Shown: positions 42,997 to 51,818 of the stretch, piece by piece | Numbering within the stretch: the stretch's first letter is position 1 | How the letters are laid out: each line of letters starts with the position of its first letter | DNA from: Chitinophaga pinensis | GTDB lineage: Bacteria; Bacteroidota; Bacteroidia; NS11-12g; UBA955 | Assembly (NCBI GenBank): GCA_945871905.1 | Contig: CAMBXL010000001.1 | Location: 186,001-250,000, forward strand | Length of the DNA: 64,000 bases | Direction: 5' to 3' | Notes under the pieces: model-generated | What the model saw: only the letters and a program-made list of their open reading frames with translations | Database searches by the model: none | What the model was told of the DNA's origin: nothing | Translations under genes and position numbers: made by a program

Positions 42997-44399
42997 AAAG
43001 GTTTTTAATAAATAAAGGTCCTCTACTCTTGTTGATAGTAACTATAGCTATTGTTACTTATTTACAATTTTACCGCTTGGGTCATCTGCCCATTATCCAA
43101 TGGGATGAGTCGAGGTTGGCGAACAATGCCGTGGAAATGTATTTGAATAAGTCTTATTTGATTACAACTTATGACCAAAAGCCTGACTTGTGGAATACTA
43201 AACCACCTTTCATGATTTGGCTTCAAGTTGCTTCAATCTCTGTATGGGGAATGAACGAGTTTGCGGTTCGATTCCCCTCCGCTTTGGCTGGTTTAATTGG
43301 TATTTTATTGATTGGGTTCTGGGTTTTTAAGTTGTCAAATTCATACATTTGGGCTTCTGTTTCTATGCTGTTGTTGGCTACAACTGGCGGATATATGCAG
43401 TTGCACGGAAGCATAACCGGCGACTATGATGCTCTTTTAACTTGTATGGTTCTACTGTCTGTTTATTTTTATTGTCAGTATTATTTTATGAATCAACAAA
43501 TGGCCTATTATGGATTTATCGTTTTATTGGCTTTGTCTGTCATGACCAAAAGTGCCGCAGGAATAATGGTCTTCCCTCTGTTTACATTAATGCCTCTTGC
43601 CAAAAGGCAGTTCCATATTTTGTTAAAACTGTTGCTTGCAATGCTTGTTGCACTCATACCCTTTTTGCTGTTTTGTTTTTTAAGGGAAATGGCAAATTCT
43701 GGCTTTATAAATCAAATGCTTTTTAATGATTTTGGAGGGCGCTATACCATTGCCATGGAGGGTCACAGACATGAATGGTATTATTATATTCAAAATTTAA
43801 TAAAAGAGCGTTACCATTATTTTGTGTTTTTACTTATTCCTGCTTTTGTTTATTTAGCGTTTAAACCTCACCCTGTAATGAGATTTTTAGCTCTGTTTCT
43901 GTCTGGATTTTTGCTCATAATAAGTTTGGCTACTACCAAAATTCATTGGTATGATATGCCCGTTTTGCCATTTATTACGCTTTTGATTGTTCTGTTTTTG
44001 ATTCAAATTCAGACTTTGATTAAGCAAGCTTTTGTCAAACAAAGTTTTGTTGTCCTCATTCTATTGGCAATCATACCCCTTGTTCGTGATAAGTATGAAT
44101 TTATTACACATTACAAGAATTTTCCTTTGTCGTTCGACCATTACGAGTTGAGCGAATACCTCAGAGATTATAAAGGGGAGGAGTCTTTGCATTATTTTTC
44201 GTTTGACTATGATCCGGAATATTTCTTTTATGCGCAAAGCATGTCAACGATTAAAAAAGGGGAACTAAAGGGGTTTGAAAAAGGTGATAAAGTTGTTTTT
44301 AAACAGCATTTTGAGAAAGAGTTTGAGCCACTTTATAACTACGAAATATTGGAAGTTTACAAAGGTGTAAAATGCGTTAGAGTCTTGTCTGTAAAGTAG
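42993..44399 (+). CDS. GT39/ArnT-like glycosyltransferase
   Basis: The 468-residue product starts with GTG (GTGA overlap with the gene before) and has about 11 transmembrane helices. The first periplasmic loop holds the catalytic-type motif 'WDESRLANNAVEMY' followed by 'NTKPPFMIWLQ', characteristic of the PMT/ArnT (GT39/GT83) superfamily that transfers sugars from polyprenyl-phosphate to proteins or lipid A. The C-terminal 90 residues form a small soluble domain. It is the third gene in the cphA unit; the acceptor cannot be read from sequence. The GT2 enzyme at 21.4-22.3 kb could provide its lipid-linked donor (speculative). Confidence 0.8.
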   Translation: MKRFLINKGPLLLLIVTIAIVTYLQFYRLGHLPIIQWDESRLANNAVEMYLNKSYLITTYDQKPDLWNTKPPFMIWLQVASISVWGMNEFAVRFPSALAGLIGILLIGFWVFKLSNSYIWASVSMLLLATTGGYMQLHGSITGDYDALLTCMVLLSVYFYCQYYFMNQQMAYYGFIVLLALSVMTKSAAGIMVFPLFTLMPLAKRQFHILLKLLLAMLVALIPFLLFCFLREMANSGFINQMLFNDFGGRYTIAMEGHRHEWYYYIQNLIKERYHYFVFLLIPAFVYLAFKPHPVMRFLALFLSGFLLIISLATTKIHWYDMPVLPFITLLIVLFLIQIQTLIKQAFVKQSFVVLILLAIIPLVRDKYEFITHYKNFPLSFDHYELSEYLRDYKGEESLHYFSFDYDPEYFFYAQSMSTIKKGELKGFEKGDKVVFKQHFEKEFEPLYNYEILEVYKGVKCVRVLSVK

Positions 44400-44478
44400 G
44401 GAATTCAAAAATATACTAAAGTTTGTTGTGAGTTCTTAATTACCAACTCTAGTGGATTTGACTCAAGCCTTCAGTTTG

Positions 44479-45567
44479 TTAAAAAGGGTTCTTATATTTA
44501 GGGTTGTTGATGAACTCTGTGTCTGTTAAGCTCTTCAAAAAGGCAATTAAATCTTCTTTTTCCTGCTGACTTAGGTTAAGTTGAGCATTGTGAGCCGAAA
44601 TATTAATATCCAAATTTGGTGAATCAAACTTGATGCCATCTGAATAAAAATCAATAACATCCTCAAGTGTTGCAAAACGTCCATCATGCATGTATGGTGC
44701 CGTTAATTCTACATTTCTTAACGAAGGTATCTTGAATTTGCCTTCATCAGTAGGTTTGCCTGTTATTCTTCCTAAGCCTTTGTCTGTAAACACACTGCTT
44801 AATCCATTATTCACCATTGAACCATTAAGACTTGTATTGCCAAAAAATGGGATGTTGCTGTGGCAATGAAAACAATCTGCACCACCATCTTCAACAGGTT
44901 TCATGAATAAGTTTAATCCCCTCAGTGCAGAGGCATCAATTACGTTGAGTGTGTCAGTGCGTCCAAACAGTTGGTCAATTTTTGAGTTAAAAGAAACGAT
45001 ACTTGCCAAAAATTGTTCAAGTGACTTGGTAATTTCGACCGGAGAAATTTCCGTAGTGTTAAAGACTTTTTTGAACAATGGAGAATATCTTTCTGATTTT
45101 TTAAGACGAATACTTAAATCATAAAAGTTCATGTCCATTTCATCGTGTGCCTGAATTGGAATTAATAATTGTTCTCTTAACGTAAGTGCTCTTCCATCCC
45201 AAAAAAATCTATTTTGCCACATTAAATTAAATAAAGGCATTGAGTTTCTTGGGCTTAATTGTCCCCTTATGCCTTTGCTAAAACGAGTACTTTGTGCAAA
45301 TGCCCTGTTTTGGAAATGACACGAATTACACGAAATAGTACTGTCTAATGATAACAGCGGGTCATAGAACAACATCCTTCCAAGTAAAACGCCCTCTTCT
45401 GTCATTGGATTGTTGCTCGGAAGTCGCAAAGGAGGGAAGCCAGCCTTAGTCTCTATGATGTAAGGAGTTAATGATGTTTCATCTAATACTATAGGGTCTT
45501 TTTGGCAGCTTTTGACTCCTATTGCCAATGCCAATAAAACAATACTTAAAATTATTTTTTTAACCAT
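44479..45567 (-). CDS. Di-haem cytochrome c peroxidase/MauG-family lipoprotein (MbnH-like)
   Basis: The start is the ATG at 45567 (362 residues), which overlaps the stop of the MbnP-like gene; the frame upstream adds only a GTG. It is a lipoprotein (cysteine 21 in 'GVKSC'). Two haem-c sites, 'CNSCH' (C80-H84) and 'CFHCH', define the di-haem peroxidase/MauG family; 'RNSMPLFNLMWQNRFFWDGR' and 'PSLRNVELTAPYMHDGRF' are also family-typical. Because an MbnP-like protein is encoded just upstream, the best model is an MbnH-like enzyme that oxidises a tryptophan of MbnP to kynurenine. A plain peroxidase remains possible. Confidence 0.85.
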   Translation of the reverse strand: MVKKIILSIVLLALAIGVKSCQKDPIVLDETSLTPYIIETKAGFPPLRLPSNNPMTEEGVLLGRMLFYDPLLSLDSTISCNSCHFQNRAFAQSTRFSKGIRGQLSPRNSMPLFNLMWQNRFFWDGRALTLREQLLIPIQAHDEMDMNFYDLSIRLKKSERYSPLFKKVFNTTEISPVEITKSLEQFLASIVSFNSKIDQLFGRTDTLNVIDASALRGLNLFMKPVEDGGADCFHCHSNIPFFGNTSLNGSMVNNGLSSVFTDKGLGRITGKPTDEGKFKIPSLRNVELTAPYMHDGRFATLEDVIDFYSDGIKFDSPNLDINISAHNAQLNLSQQEKEDLIAFLKSLTDTEFINNPKYKNPF

Positions 45568-46331
45568 CACTCAAATGTATTAAACTCGAAAATGCCAGAA
45601 TTGTTTTGAATAAATAAATCCATTATTGGGTCGTTGTTGCCAGAATGTGACATCTTCCCATTTGTTTTTAAGCTGTATTTAATCTGATTGTCAAAGTATT
45701 TGTGTGCTTGAATTTTAAATTTCATACTCGAATTTTTGGTAATAGTATAGTCAGTAACAAAAGCATGCGTTCTTGCATATTTTGGGGTAGCTATGTGAAA
45801 TGAAAATCCACCTGTTTTGCCATTGTTAAGGAAATATCCTTCCACAATATTGAAAATATATCCTCCTGCCCATCCCCAATGCATTTCTGTTAATGAAGGG
45901 CTCAAAGGATGGTCTAGTGGCCACTGCGCTGGATTGCCAAAGTTAACAGCCGAGTCTAGTCCTACAAAAAATCTAATAGCCTTGTATTGACCCTTAGGAA
46001 CATTTTTCAAAACCACACTGTTGCGCCCTTCTGCTATACTTAAATAAGCATATTGATCGCTCAACTTGGTTTCAATGTTATTTTGGTCAATTAATGTAAA
46101 ATTAGAAATAATGTACTTCAATTTATCAAATTGAATGGAATCATTCGATCCTGTAATGTATTGTTTGCCGAATTCTAAAGGAGTAGCATCAAAGTAGGCG
46201 TCAAAATTAATTGTAAGTTCTACTTTGTTGTCTTTGGGCAATTGAGGTGGTTCATCATCGTCGTTTTCACAACTGCTTAAAATGATGCTTAACATTAATG
46301 TTAAATAAAGGATTGGTTTTAAGGATTTCAT
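45567..46331 (-). CDS. MbnP family copper-binding lipoprotein
   Basis: This 254-residue lipoprotein (cysteine 21 in 'IILSSC') matches the MbnP family: 'VELTINFDAYFDATPLEFG', 'FDKLKYIISNFTLID', 'GLDSAVNFG' and the conserved block 'EMHWGWAGGYIF' (H151, W152, W154). In studied MbnP proteins a conserved tryptophan is converted to kynurenine by the partner MbnH, creating a copper site. The coding order MbnP then MauG/MbnH, with a TGATG stop-start overlap, is conserved here. No methanobactin genes are present. It lies 4 bases after the M1 peptidase gene, so the three probably form one operon. Confidence 0.85.
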   Translation of the reverse strand: MKSLKPILYLTLMLSIILSSCENDDDEPPQLPKDNKVELTINFDAYFDATPLEFGKQYITGSNDSIQFDKLKYIISNFTLIDQNNIETKLSDQYAYLSIAEGRNSVVLKNVPKGQYKAIRFFVGLDSAVNFGNPAQWPLDHPLSPSLTEMHWGWAGGYIFNIVEGYFLNNGKTGGFSFHIATPKYARTHAFVTDYTITKNSSMKFKIQAHKYFDNQIKYSLKTNGKMSHSGNNDPIMDLFIQNNSGIFEFNTFE

Positions 46332-46335
46332 AAGG

Positions 46336-48261
46336 TTATATTTTAACTATTTTTTTATTTACTATTCTATTGTCCGATGTTTTAATTCTAAGGATATAGG
46401 TTCCCTCAGCATAATTAGAAGCATCTATTTTTATTAAATCTGAATTCGTATTTGTATTCACGCTGGTAAGTTCGCTTTTTATTATTGATTTACCAATGAT
46501 ATCGGTCAGTTCCCATTCTGTTATTTGAACGTCGGAGTTAAAGAAAAATTCAGTTTTAAAAGGATTTGGGTATAATGTGAAATCCGACGATTGGTCAAGC
46601 GGAAACTTGAAGTTTGCTCTCCCCAATGTGGCAAAGAATGGGTCAAAGCTAACGGACTTAACTTTAAATGGTATTTGGTAACTTGCACGGAAGTTTGCCT
46701 CAATTACAGGAATTCTAAGTAAGCTGTCTTTGCCATTCCCTCGAACAAGTAAAGGGAGGTCAATATTAAATAAATCAACACTTGAATGACTTTGCATTTG
46801 TGAAATATCAATGTTTAATTGTTCGCCTTTTTGAACCCAAGTAATGTCGTAAAAAGGATATCCTTCGCCAAACACCCAATCATCAAAATAGTCTGTTAAA
46901 TCAGTGTTTGAGTTTTTTTCTAAATAGTATTTTAAATGACTTTGTCTCGAAAAATTATAACTCACTTGAGTATCATTGATGTATTCTTTTAAACTGTTGA
47001 AAAAAGCATCATCGCCTATTACCCAGCGCAATTGATGAAGTATCATAGCTCCTTTTTGGTAGGTTGTTCTGTACTCAAACAATCGGTTTACATTGGCAGT
47101 GTCGTAGGCATAAACAGAGCCATTCGGGAAACGCATAACGTCATCGCCGAATTTTTTTAAATTCTGATACCACTCTGTTTTACTTTCCAAAAATTCATAA
47201 CAAATCAAATTTAAATAGGTCGCAAAACCTTCATTAAGCCATAATTCTTTCCAACTGCCACAGGTTACTTTGTCGCCAAACCATTGGTGCGCCAACTCAT
47301 GTGCTATTAAATCATAATTGAAGTTAGACATAAAACTCATGGTTTGATGTTCCATGCCGCCGCCCCAAGTGAATTGAGCATGACCGTATAATTCTTTGTG
47401 AAATGGGTATGTGCCAAATAAACTGTCAAATAAACGCATCATCTTCACCGTTTCTAGTGTCTTGTTTTGATTGTCTATAAGATTGTTATGAGGAAATGCA
47501 TAATTGACTATGTCTAGATTTTGATTGATGGATGGCAAAAAAGCTGTTTGCGTGTATTTGTCGTACTTTGCCGCAGCAATGGCAACTAAATAAGTGGCAA
47601 CAGGATATCTGTGTTTGAACAAAAAGGTCTGTTTATTCCCAATTATTTTTTGTGAAATTAGTAGTCCGTTTGAAACAGCTATGTAAGGTGTGTCCACAGT
47701 TAATTCTATGTCTATAGAATCTATCTTATCTTTTAGGTTTTCAAAACATGGCCACCAATAATGAGCGCCATAAGGTTGTGACAATGTGGCTATGTTAGGC
47801 CCACTAACTGTAACACTTCTAAAGTAAGCCCTCGAACTCATGTTAGGAACTCCTTGGTAATGAATTTTAATGTAATCCTTCTGATTGGCGGACAATGTAA
47901 TACCCAAAGGGATAATTAATTGATGTGAATTGGTGTGAGAAAAAGTCATTTTCTTCCCCCTAAATAAAATGCTGTCAACCGTTAATTCTCTTCTTAAATC
48001 AAAGGTAAGACTGGAAATAGGTATAGGGCTGCTGAAATGGTGATTGGCAAAGGCTGAAATAATTCTGCCATTGTTCAAATTAGGTTGTATTGACAATTGT
48101 ACAAAATGAACGTCCAACGGTATTGTTTGATTCCGCTTTTGGTTTAATTTGAAATTAAAATAATGTTTCATTTCTTGTTTGGCAATACTTTCTAAATCAA
48201 GCTGTGAATAGCTTTTGTTAATAAGACAAACAAATAATAAAAACGTTGCAAAGTGTCGCAT
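46336..48261 (-). CDS. T9SS-secreted M1 family metallopeptidase
   Basis: The ATG at 48261 gives 641 residues with a normal signal peptide ('FATFLLFVCLINKSYSQ'); the longer frame to 48321 begins with TTG. The peptidase domain has the substrate-recognition motif 'WGGGMEHQTM' and the zinc motif 'HELAHQWFGD' with the third ligand in 'NEGFATY'. The last 75 residues are a type A T9SS sorting domain ('LYPNPFKTEF' to 'RIVNKKIVKI'), so the enzyme is exported to the cell surface. It is an aminopeptidase that would trim peptides outside the cell. It leads the probable operon with MbnP and the MauG-like gene. Confidence 0.92.
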   Translation of the reverse strand: MRHFATFLLFVCLINKSYSQLDLESIAKQEMKHYFNFKLNQKRNQTIPLDVHFVQLSIQPNLNNGRIISAFANHHFSSPIPISSLTFDLRRELTVDSILFRGKKMTFSHTNSHQLIIPLGITLSANQKDYIKIHYQGVPNMSSRAYFRSVTVSGPNIATLSQPYGAHYWWPCFENLKDKIDSIDIELTVDTPYIAVSNGLLISQKIIGNKQTFLFKHRYPVATYLVAIAAAKYDKYTQTAFLPSINQNLDIVNYAFPHNNLIDNQNKTLETVKMMRLFDSLFGTYPFHKELYGHAQFTWGGGMEHQTMSFMSNFNYDLIAHELAHQWFGDKVTCGSWKELWLNEGFATYLNLICYEFLESKTEWYQNLKKFGDDVMRFPNGSVYAYDTANVNRLFEYRTTYQKGAMILHQLRWVIGDDAFFNSLKEYINDTQVSYNFSRQSHLKYYLEKNSNTDLTDYFDDWVFGEGYPFYDITWVQKGEQLNIDISQMQSHSSVDLFNIDLPLLVRGNGKDSLLRIPVIEANFRASYQIPFKVKSVSFDPFFATLGRANFKFPLDQSSDFTLYPNPFKTEFFFNSDVQITEWELTDIIGKSIIKSELTSVNTNTNSDLIKIDASNYAEGTYILRIKTSDNRIVNKKIVKI

Positions 48262-48318
48262 GTATTTAATAATAACAAAAATAATATAAAAATATCGTTT
48301 TTTTGGTAACAAATGTTG

Positions 48319-48326
48319 CAACTTTG
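48319..48326 (+). promoter_or_regulatory. Putative -7 element of rlmI
   Basis: CAACTTTG matches 7 of 8 positions of TAnnTTTG and ends 7 bases before the ATG at 48334. A leaderless or near-leaderless mRNA would result. No -33 match found. Confidence 0.3.
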
Positions 48327-48333
48327 TGCTCTA

Positions 48334-49518
48334 ATGAGTCATTATCCTATAATACATTTAAAATCAGGTAAAGAAAAATCACTACAAAGGTCTCATCCTT
48401 GGGTTTTTAGTGGTGCTTTGCATGAGGATTTTAAGCAATTCCCTGAAGGTTCTATAGTTAGAGTTCTTGATAATAAAAACAATTATTTGGCAACCGGTTA
48501 TATACAATATGGAAGTATTGCAGTTAGGGTTTTAAGTTTTATTGATGAAATTATTGATGCTGATTTTTGGATTAAAACATTCCAAAATAGTTTCAACTTA
48601 AGAGAGTCTATTGGTTTAATTGATTCCAAAATAACCAATTGTTTCCGTTTAATCCATGGGGAAGGGGATGGAATTCCTGGTTTAATAGTCGATTTTTATA
48701 ATGGAGTTGCAGTTATTCAGTGCCATACTTCGGGCATTTACTATCAGTTGGACTTAATTCAAAATGCCATTCAAACACTTTTAGGTTCTAGAGTGGATGC
48801 TATTTTTAATAAAAGTAAAGAAACATTACATGGTGCTATTCCTGATATTGAGAATTCGTGCTTGTGGGGTTCTGCCGACAATAGAATTGTATTGGAAAAT
48901 AATATCAAATTTAAAGTGGATTGGACCACAGGTCAAAAAACAGGCTTCTTTCTCGACCAAAGAGATAACCGAACTTTATTGGGGAGCTATTCTAAAAATA
49001 AAAAAGTACTTAATACGTTTGCTTACACCGGAGGTTTTTCTGTGTATGCACTTATGAATGGCGCAAGTCATGTTGATTCTGTTGATGTGTCCAAGACCGC
49101 TATTGACCTCCTTAAACAAAATATGGATTTAAATGCACCTGAATCAAATAATCACCAAGCTGAAGCCAAAGATACTTTCGTGTTTTTTAAGGAACATGAA
49201 GATTTATACGATATCTTGGTTTTAGATCCTCCTGCGTTTGCCAAAAATATAGGTGCTCGTCACAATGCTCTAATGGGATACAAAAGGTTAAATATGGAAG
49301 GGATTAAGAAGGTAAAAAAAGGAGGATTTTTGTTTACGTTTAGTTGCTCTCAAGTTGTTGACAGTTTGCAGTTTAATCAAATAATAATGTCTGCGGCTAT
49401 TGAATCAAAAAGAAAAGTTAAGGTAATACACAGATTGACACAACCTGCCGACCATCCTGTTAATATTTTTCATCCAGAAGGGGAGTATTTAAAAGGATTA
49501 GTTTTATATATCGATTAA
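48334..49518 (+). CDS. rlmI: Class I SAM-dependent rRNA methyltransferase, RlmI-like
   Basis: The ATG at 48334 gives 394 residues, equal to the usual length of about 396; an upstream in-frame codon at 48313 (TTG) is less likely. An N-terminal PUA domain ('IHLKSGKEKSLQRSHPWVFSGALH') is followed by the catalytic domain with the SAM motif 'KVLNTFAYTGGFSVYA' and 'LVLDPPAFAK'. E. coli RlmI makes m5C at position 1962 of 23S rRNA; the catalytic cysteine is in 'FTFSCSQVV'. The next gene, also an RNA methyltransferase, starts 4 bases after the stop. Confidence 0.88.
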   Translation: MSHYPIIHLKSGKEKSLQRSHPWVFSGALHEDFKQFPEGSIVRVLDNKNNYLATGYIQYGSIAVRVLSFIDEIIDADFWIKTFQNSFNLRESIGLIDSKITNCFRLIHGEGDGIPGLIVDFYNGVAVIQCHTSGIYYQLDLIQNAIQTLLGSRVDAIFNKSKETLHGAIPDIENSCLWGSADNRIVLENNIKFKVDWTTGQKTGFFLDQRDNRTLLGSYSKNKKVLNTFAYTGGFSVYALMNGASHVDSVDVSKTAIDLLKQNMDLNAPESNNHQAEAKDTFVFFKEHEDLYDILVLDPPAFAKNIGARHNALMGYKRLNMEGIKKVKKGGFLFTFSCSQVVDSLQFNQIIMSAAIESKRKVKVIHRLTQPADHPVNIFHPEGEYLKGLVLYID

Positions 49519-49522
49519 GTAA

Positions 49523-50689
49523 ATGAGTACAGAAAAACAATTTAAAATGGTGGCAAAAACAATCTTCGGTTTCGAGGAATTGGCTATGCAAGAACTTAAA
49601 GAGCTAGGTGCCGCTAATATAGAAAAAGGATTAAGAGCTGTGACTTTCGAAGGCGATATGGGCTTTATGTACAAAGCTAATTTGTCTTGTAGAACGGTTA
49701 TTAAAATATTAAAACCAATTCTTGAATTCAGCGCTTTTACTGAAAAAAGTTTATACGATGGAATTAGGAAAATAGAATGGGATACCATTTTTAATCTAAA
49801 TCAAACTTTTGCTATTGATGCAACGGTTCATTCTGAATATTTTACGCATTCTTTGTTTGCCTCTCAAAAAATGAAGGACGCCATTGTTGACCAATTTCGC
49901 GATAAATACAATGAAAGACCAAGTGTAAATGTAAAAAATCCTGATATTCAGTTAAATATACATATTAAGGAGCATTTAGTAACTGTTTCGTTGGATAGCT
50001 CAGGAGAATCATTGAACAAAAGAGGATACAGAATGGAAACCAATGTGGCGCCAATAAATGAAGTGCTCGCCGCAGGTTTGGTTATTCTGTCTCAATGGGA
50101 TACCCATGTGCCTCTCCTCGATCCTATGTGTGGTAGTGGAACCATTTTGATAGAAGCGGCTATGATTGCCAATAATATTCCACCAAGTATTAACCGTAGT
50201 TTTTTTAACTTTATGAATTGGAACGACTTTGATAAACCTCTTTTTGAGAAGATTAAAGACAATTTAGCTCAAAAAATAAAACATAATCCTGTTAAAATAA
50301 TGGGTTATGACAAAGACCAATCTGTGTTAGAAAAGGCTGAGGCAACCATACAGAAAGCTGGACTTTCTAAATACATTGAACTGAAACAAATGAACTTTTT
50401 TCAATCAAATAAAACTGTTGAAGGGCCATTATTTATGATTTTTAATCCGCCGTATAATGAGCGTATTGATATTGAGACGGAAACATTTTATAAGTCAATT
50501 GGTGATACGTTTAAGAAAAACTACCCCGGAACAACTGCTTGGTTTGTAACCGCAAATTTGGAAGGATTGAAACATATAGGTTTGAAAGCAAGTCGAAGAA
50601 TAGTAGTAGCCAATGGGCAACTTGAAGGGCGATTTGCCAAATATGAAATTTATGAGGGAACAAAGAAGTTTGTTCGCACTGAAGAATAA
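49523..50689 (+). CDS. THUMP-domain RNA methyltransferase (RlmL N-terminal half-like)
   Basis: This 388-residue protein has an N-terminal THUMP RNA-binding domain (about 10-155) and a Rossmann methyltransferase domain with 'DPMCGSGTILIEAAMIA' and the N-methyltransferase motif 'NPPYNER'. It corresponds to the RlmL half (m2G2445 of 23S rRNA) of the E. coli RlmKL fusion; the RlmK half is absent here, and the preceding gene is an RlmI-like enzyme. The pair probably modifies 23S rRNA during ribosome assembly. The target nucleotide is inferred from homology. Confidence 0.88.
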   Translation: MSTEKQFKMVAKTIFGFEELAMQELKELGAANIEKGLRAVTFEGDMGFMYKANLSCRTVIKILKPILEFSAFTEKSLYDGIRKIEWDTIFNLNQTFAIDATVHSEYFTHSLFASQKMKDAIVDQFRDKYNERPSVNVKNPDIQLNIHIKEHLVTVSLDSSGESLNKRGYRMETNVAPINEVLAAGLVILSQWDTHVPLLDPMCGSGTILIEAAMIANNIPPSINRSFFNFMNWNDFDKPLFEKIKDNLAQKIKHNPVKIMGYDKDQSVLEKAEATIQKAGLSKYIELKQMNFFQSNKTVEGPLFMIFNPPYNERIDIETETFYKSIGDTFKKNYPGTTAWFVTANLEGLKHIGLKASRRIVVANGQLEGRFAKYEIYEGTKKFVRTEE

Positions 50690-50722
50690 TAAACTCTTTT
50701 TCAGGAGGTTTTAATATGGCTG

Positions 50723-51817
50723 TTACTTGCTAAAGGGATGCTCTATGCAGTATTTTTCGGACAAGGTAATCAAATCATTGGTTACATTCGAAATAATAGG
50801 GATTCCCTCGTTTTTACGAACTTTTTTGAATTCAATTTCAGGTTCTCCGTGTATGATGATTTCTTGTTCTGAGTTTTTTCTTTCAGCATTCTTAAATCTT
50901 AAAATCCACTGGTCCATTCTTTGCTTGAATTCAGTCTTGTCAATAAAGCCATCGACATCCATAGCTCCCAAAAAGTGACCAATCCCTTTGCCTGGTAAAT
51001 CGGGTAATACAGGTAAAAAAGAAACAAATGGAGGTACCCAAGGTCCAAAATTAGCGCCTGATAATACGCCACTTAATATATCAACAATAGCTCCAAGCCC
51101 ATAACCCTTGTGACTACCATGGTCTTTGTCGCTGCCAAGCGGAAGTAAATAACCGCCGCCCTTTAATGATTTGCTGTCATTGCTTGAATCGCCATTTTTG
51201 TCTTCAAGCCAACCCGTAGGTAATGCTTTCCCTTGTCTTTCCGCTATTTCTAATTTGCCATTTGCCGCAGCACTTGTCGCCATGTCTAGTACAAAAGCCG
51301 CTTGTTTGTCTGCTGGTATGGCATAGCATATTGGATTGGTTCCTAACATTCTCTCTTTGCTGTAAGTGGGAGCCACAAGTGGGCTAGCGTTTGTCATCGC
51401 CATACCAATAAAGTCGTGCGACAATGCTTTCATTGCGTGGTAAGCAGCTATCCCAAAATGATTGCTGTTGGATATTGCAGCATAAGAGGATCCGTATTTT
51501 TCGGTTCTGTCTATCACCATTTCCATAGCTTTCGGCGCTACAACCAATCCTAATGCACCATCGGCATTTATTGTGAAAATACTTTTTTTCTCACGTGTGA
51601 TAGTAAAGTTTGGCTTGGGGTTGATTCGGTTACTCTCAAAAAGTCTGATATAGCCACTAAGTCGAGCTACGCCATGTGAGTCGATACCTCGAAGATCAGC
51701 TTCTATGAGAACATCTGCTGCGGTTTGTGCATCTGATGTTGGACATCCAATAGCTTTAAAAATTGATTCTGTAAAAAGTCTTAAATCACTCTCTGTAACA
51801 GTTTGAAAAGTTAACAT
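50723..51817 (-). CDS. Ldh2/malate-type NAD(P)-dependent dehydrogenase
   Basis: The 364-residue protein belongs to the type 2 malate/L-lactate dehydrogenase family, distinct from the Rossmann LDH/MDH. Typical blocks are 'ADLRGIDSHGVARLSGYI', 'SNHFGIAAYHAMKAL', 'MLGTNPICYAIPA' and 'DKDHGSHKGYGLGAIVDILSG'. Members oxidise malate, lactate, ureidoglycolate or 2,3-diketogulonate; which one applies cannot be told. It starts 2 bases before the stop of the LutA-like gene on the same strand, so the two are likely coexpressed. Confidence 0.88.
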   Translation of the reverse strand: MLTFQTVTESDLRLFTESIFKAIGCPTSDAQTAADVLIEADLRGIDSHGVARLSGYIRLFESNRINPKPNFTITREKKSIFTINADGALGLVVAPKAMEMVIDRTEKYGSSYAAISNSNHFGIAAYHAMKALSHDFIGMAMTNASPLVAPTYSKERMLGTNPICYAIPADKQAAFVLDMATSAAANGKLEIAERQGKALPTGWLEDKNGDSSNDSKSLKGGGYLLPLGSDKDHGSHKGYGLGAIVDILSGVLSGANFGPWVPPFVSFLPVLPDLPGKGIGHFLGAMDVDGFIDKTEFKQRMDQWILRFKNAERKNSEQEIIIHGEPEIEFKKVRKNEGIPIISNVTNDLITLSEKYCIEHPFSK

Positions 51818-51818
51818 G

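Noticed and set aside
44400-44478. Terminator between the GT39-like gene and the MauG-like gene
   Set aside because: Only a 5-bp imperfect stem is visible without a T-run, too weak to call.
48262-48321. Upstream extension of the M1 peptidase gene
   Set aside because: It begins with TTG and would add residues ahead of a clean signal peptide; it would also overlap the candidate promoter of the divergent rlmI gene.
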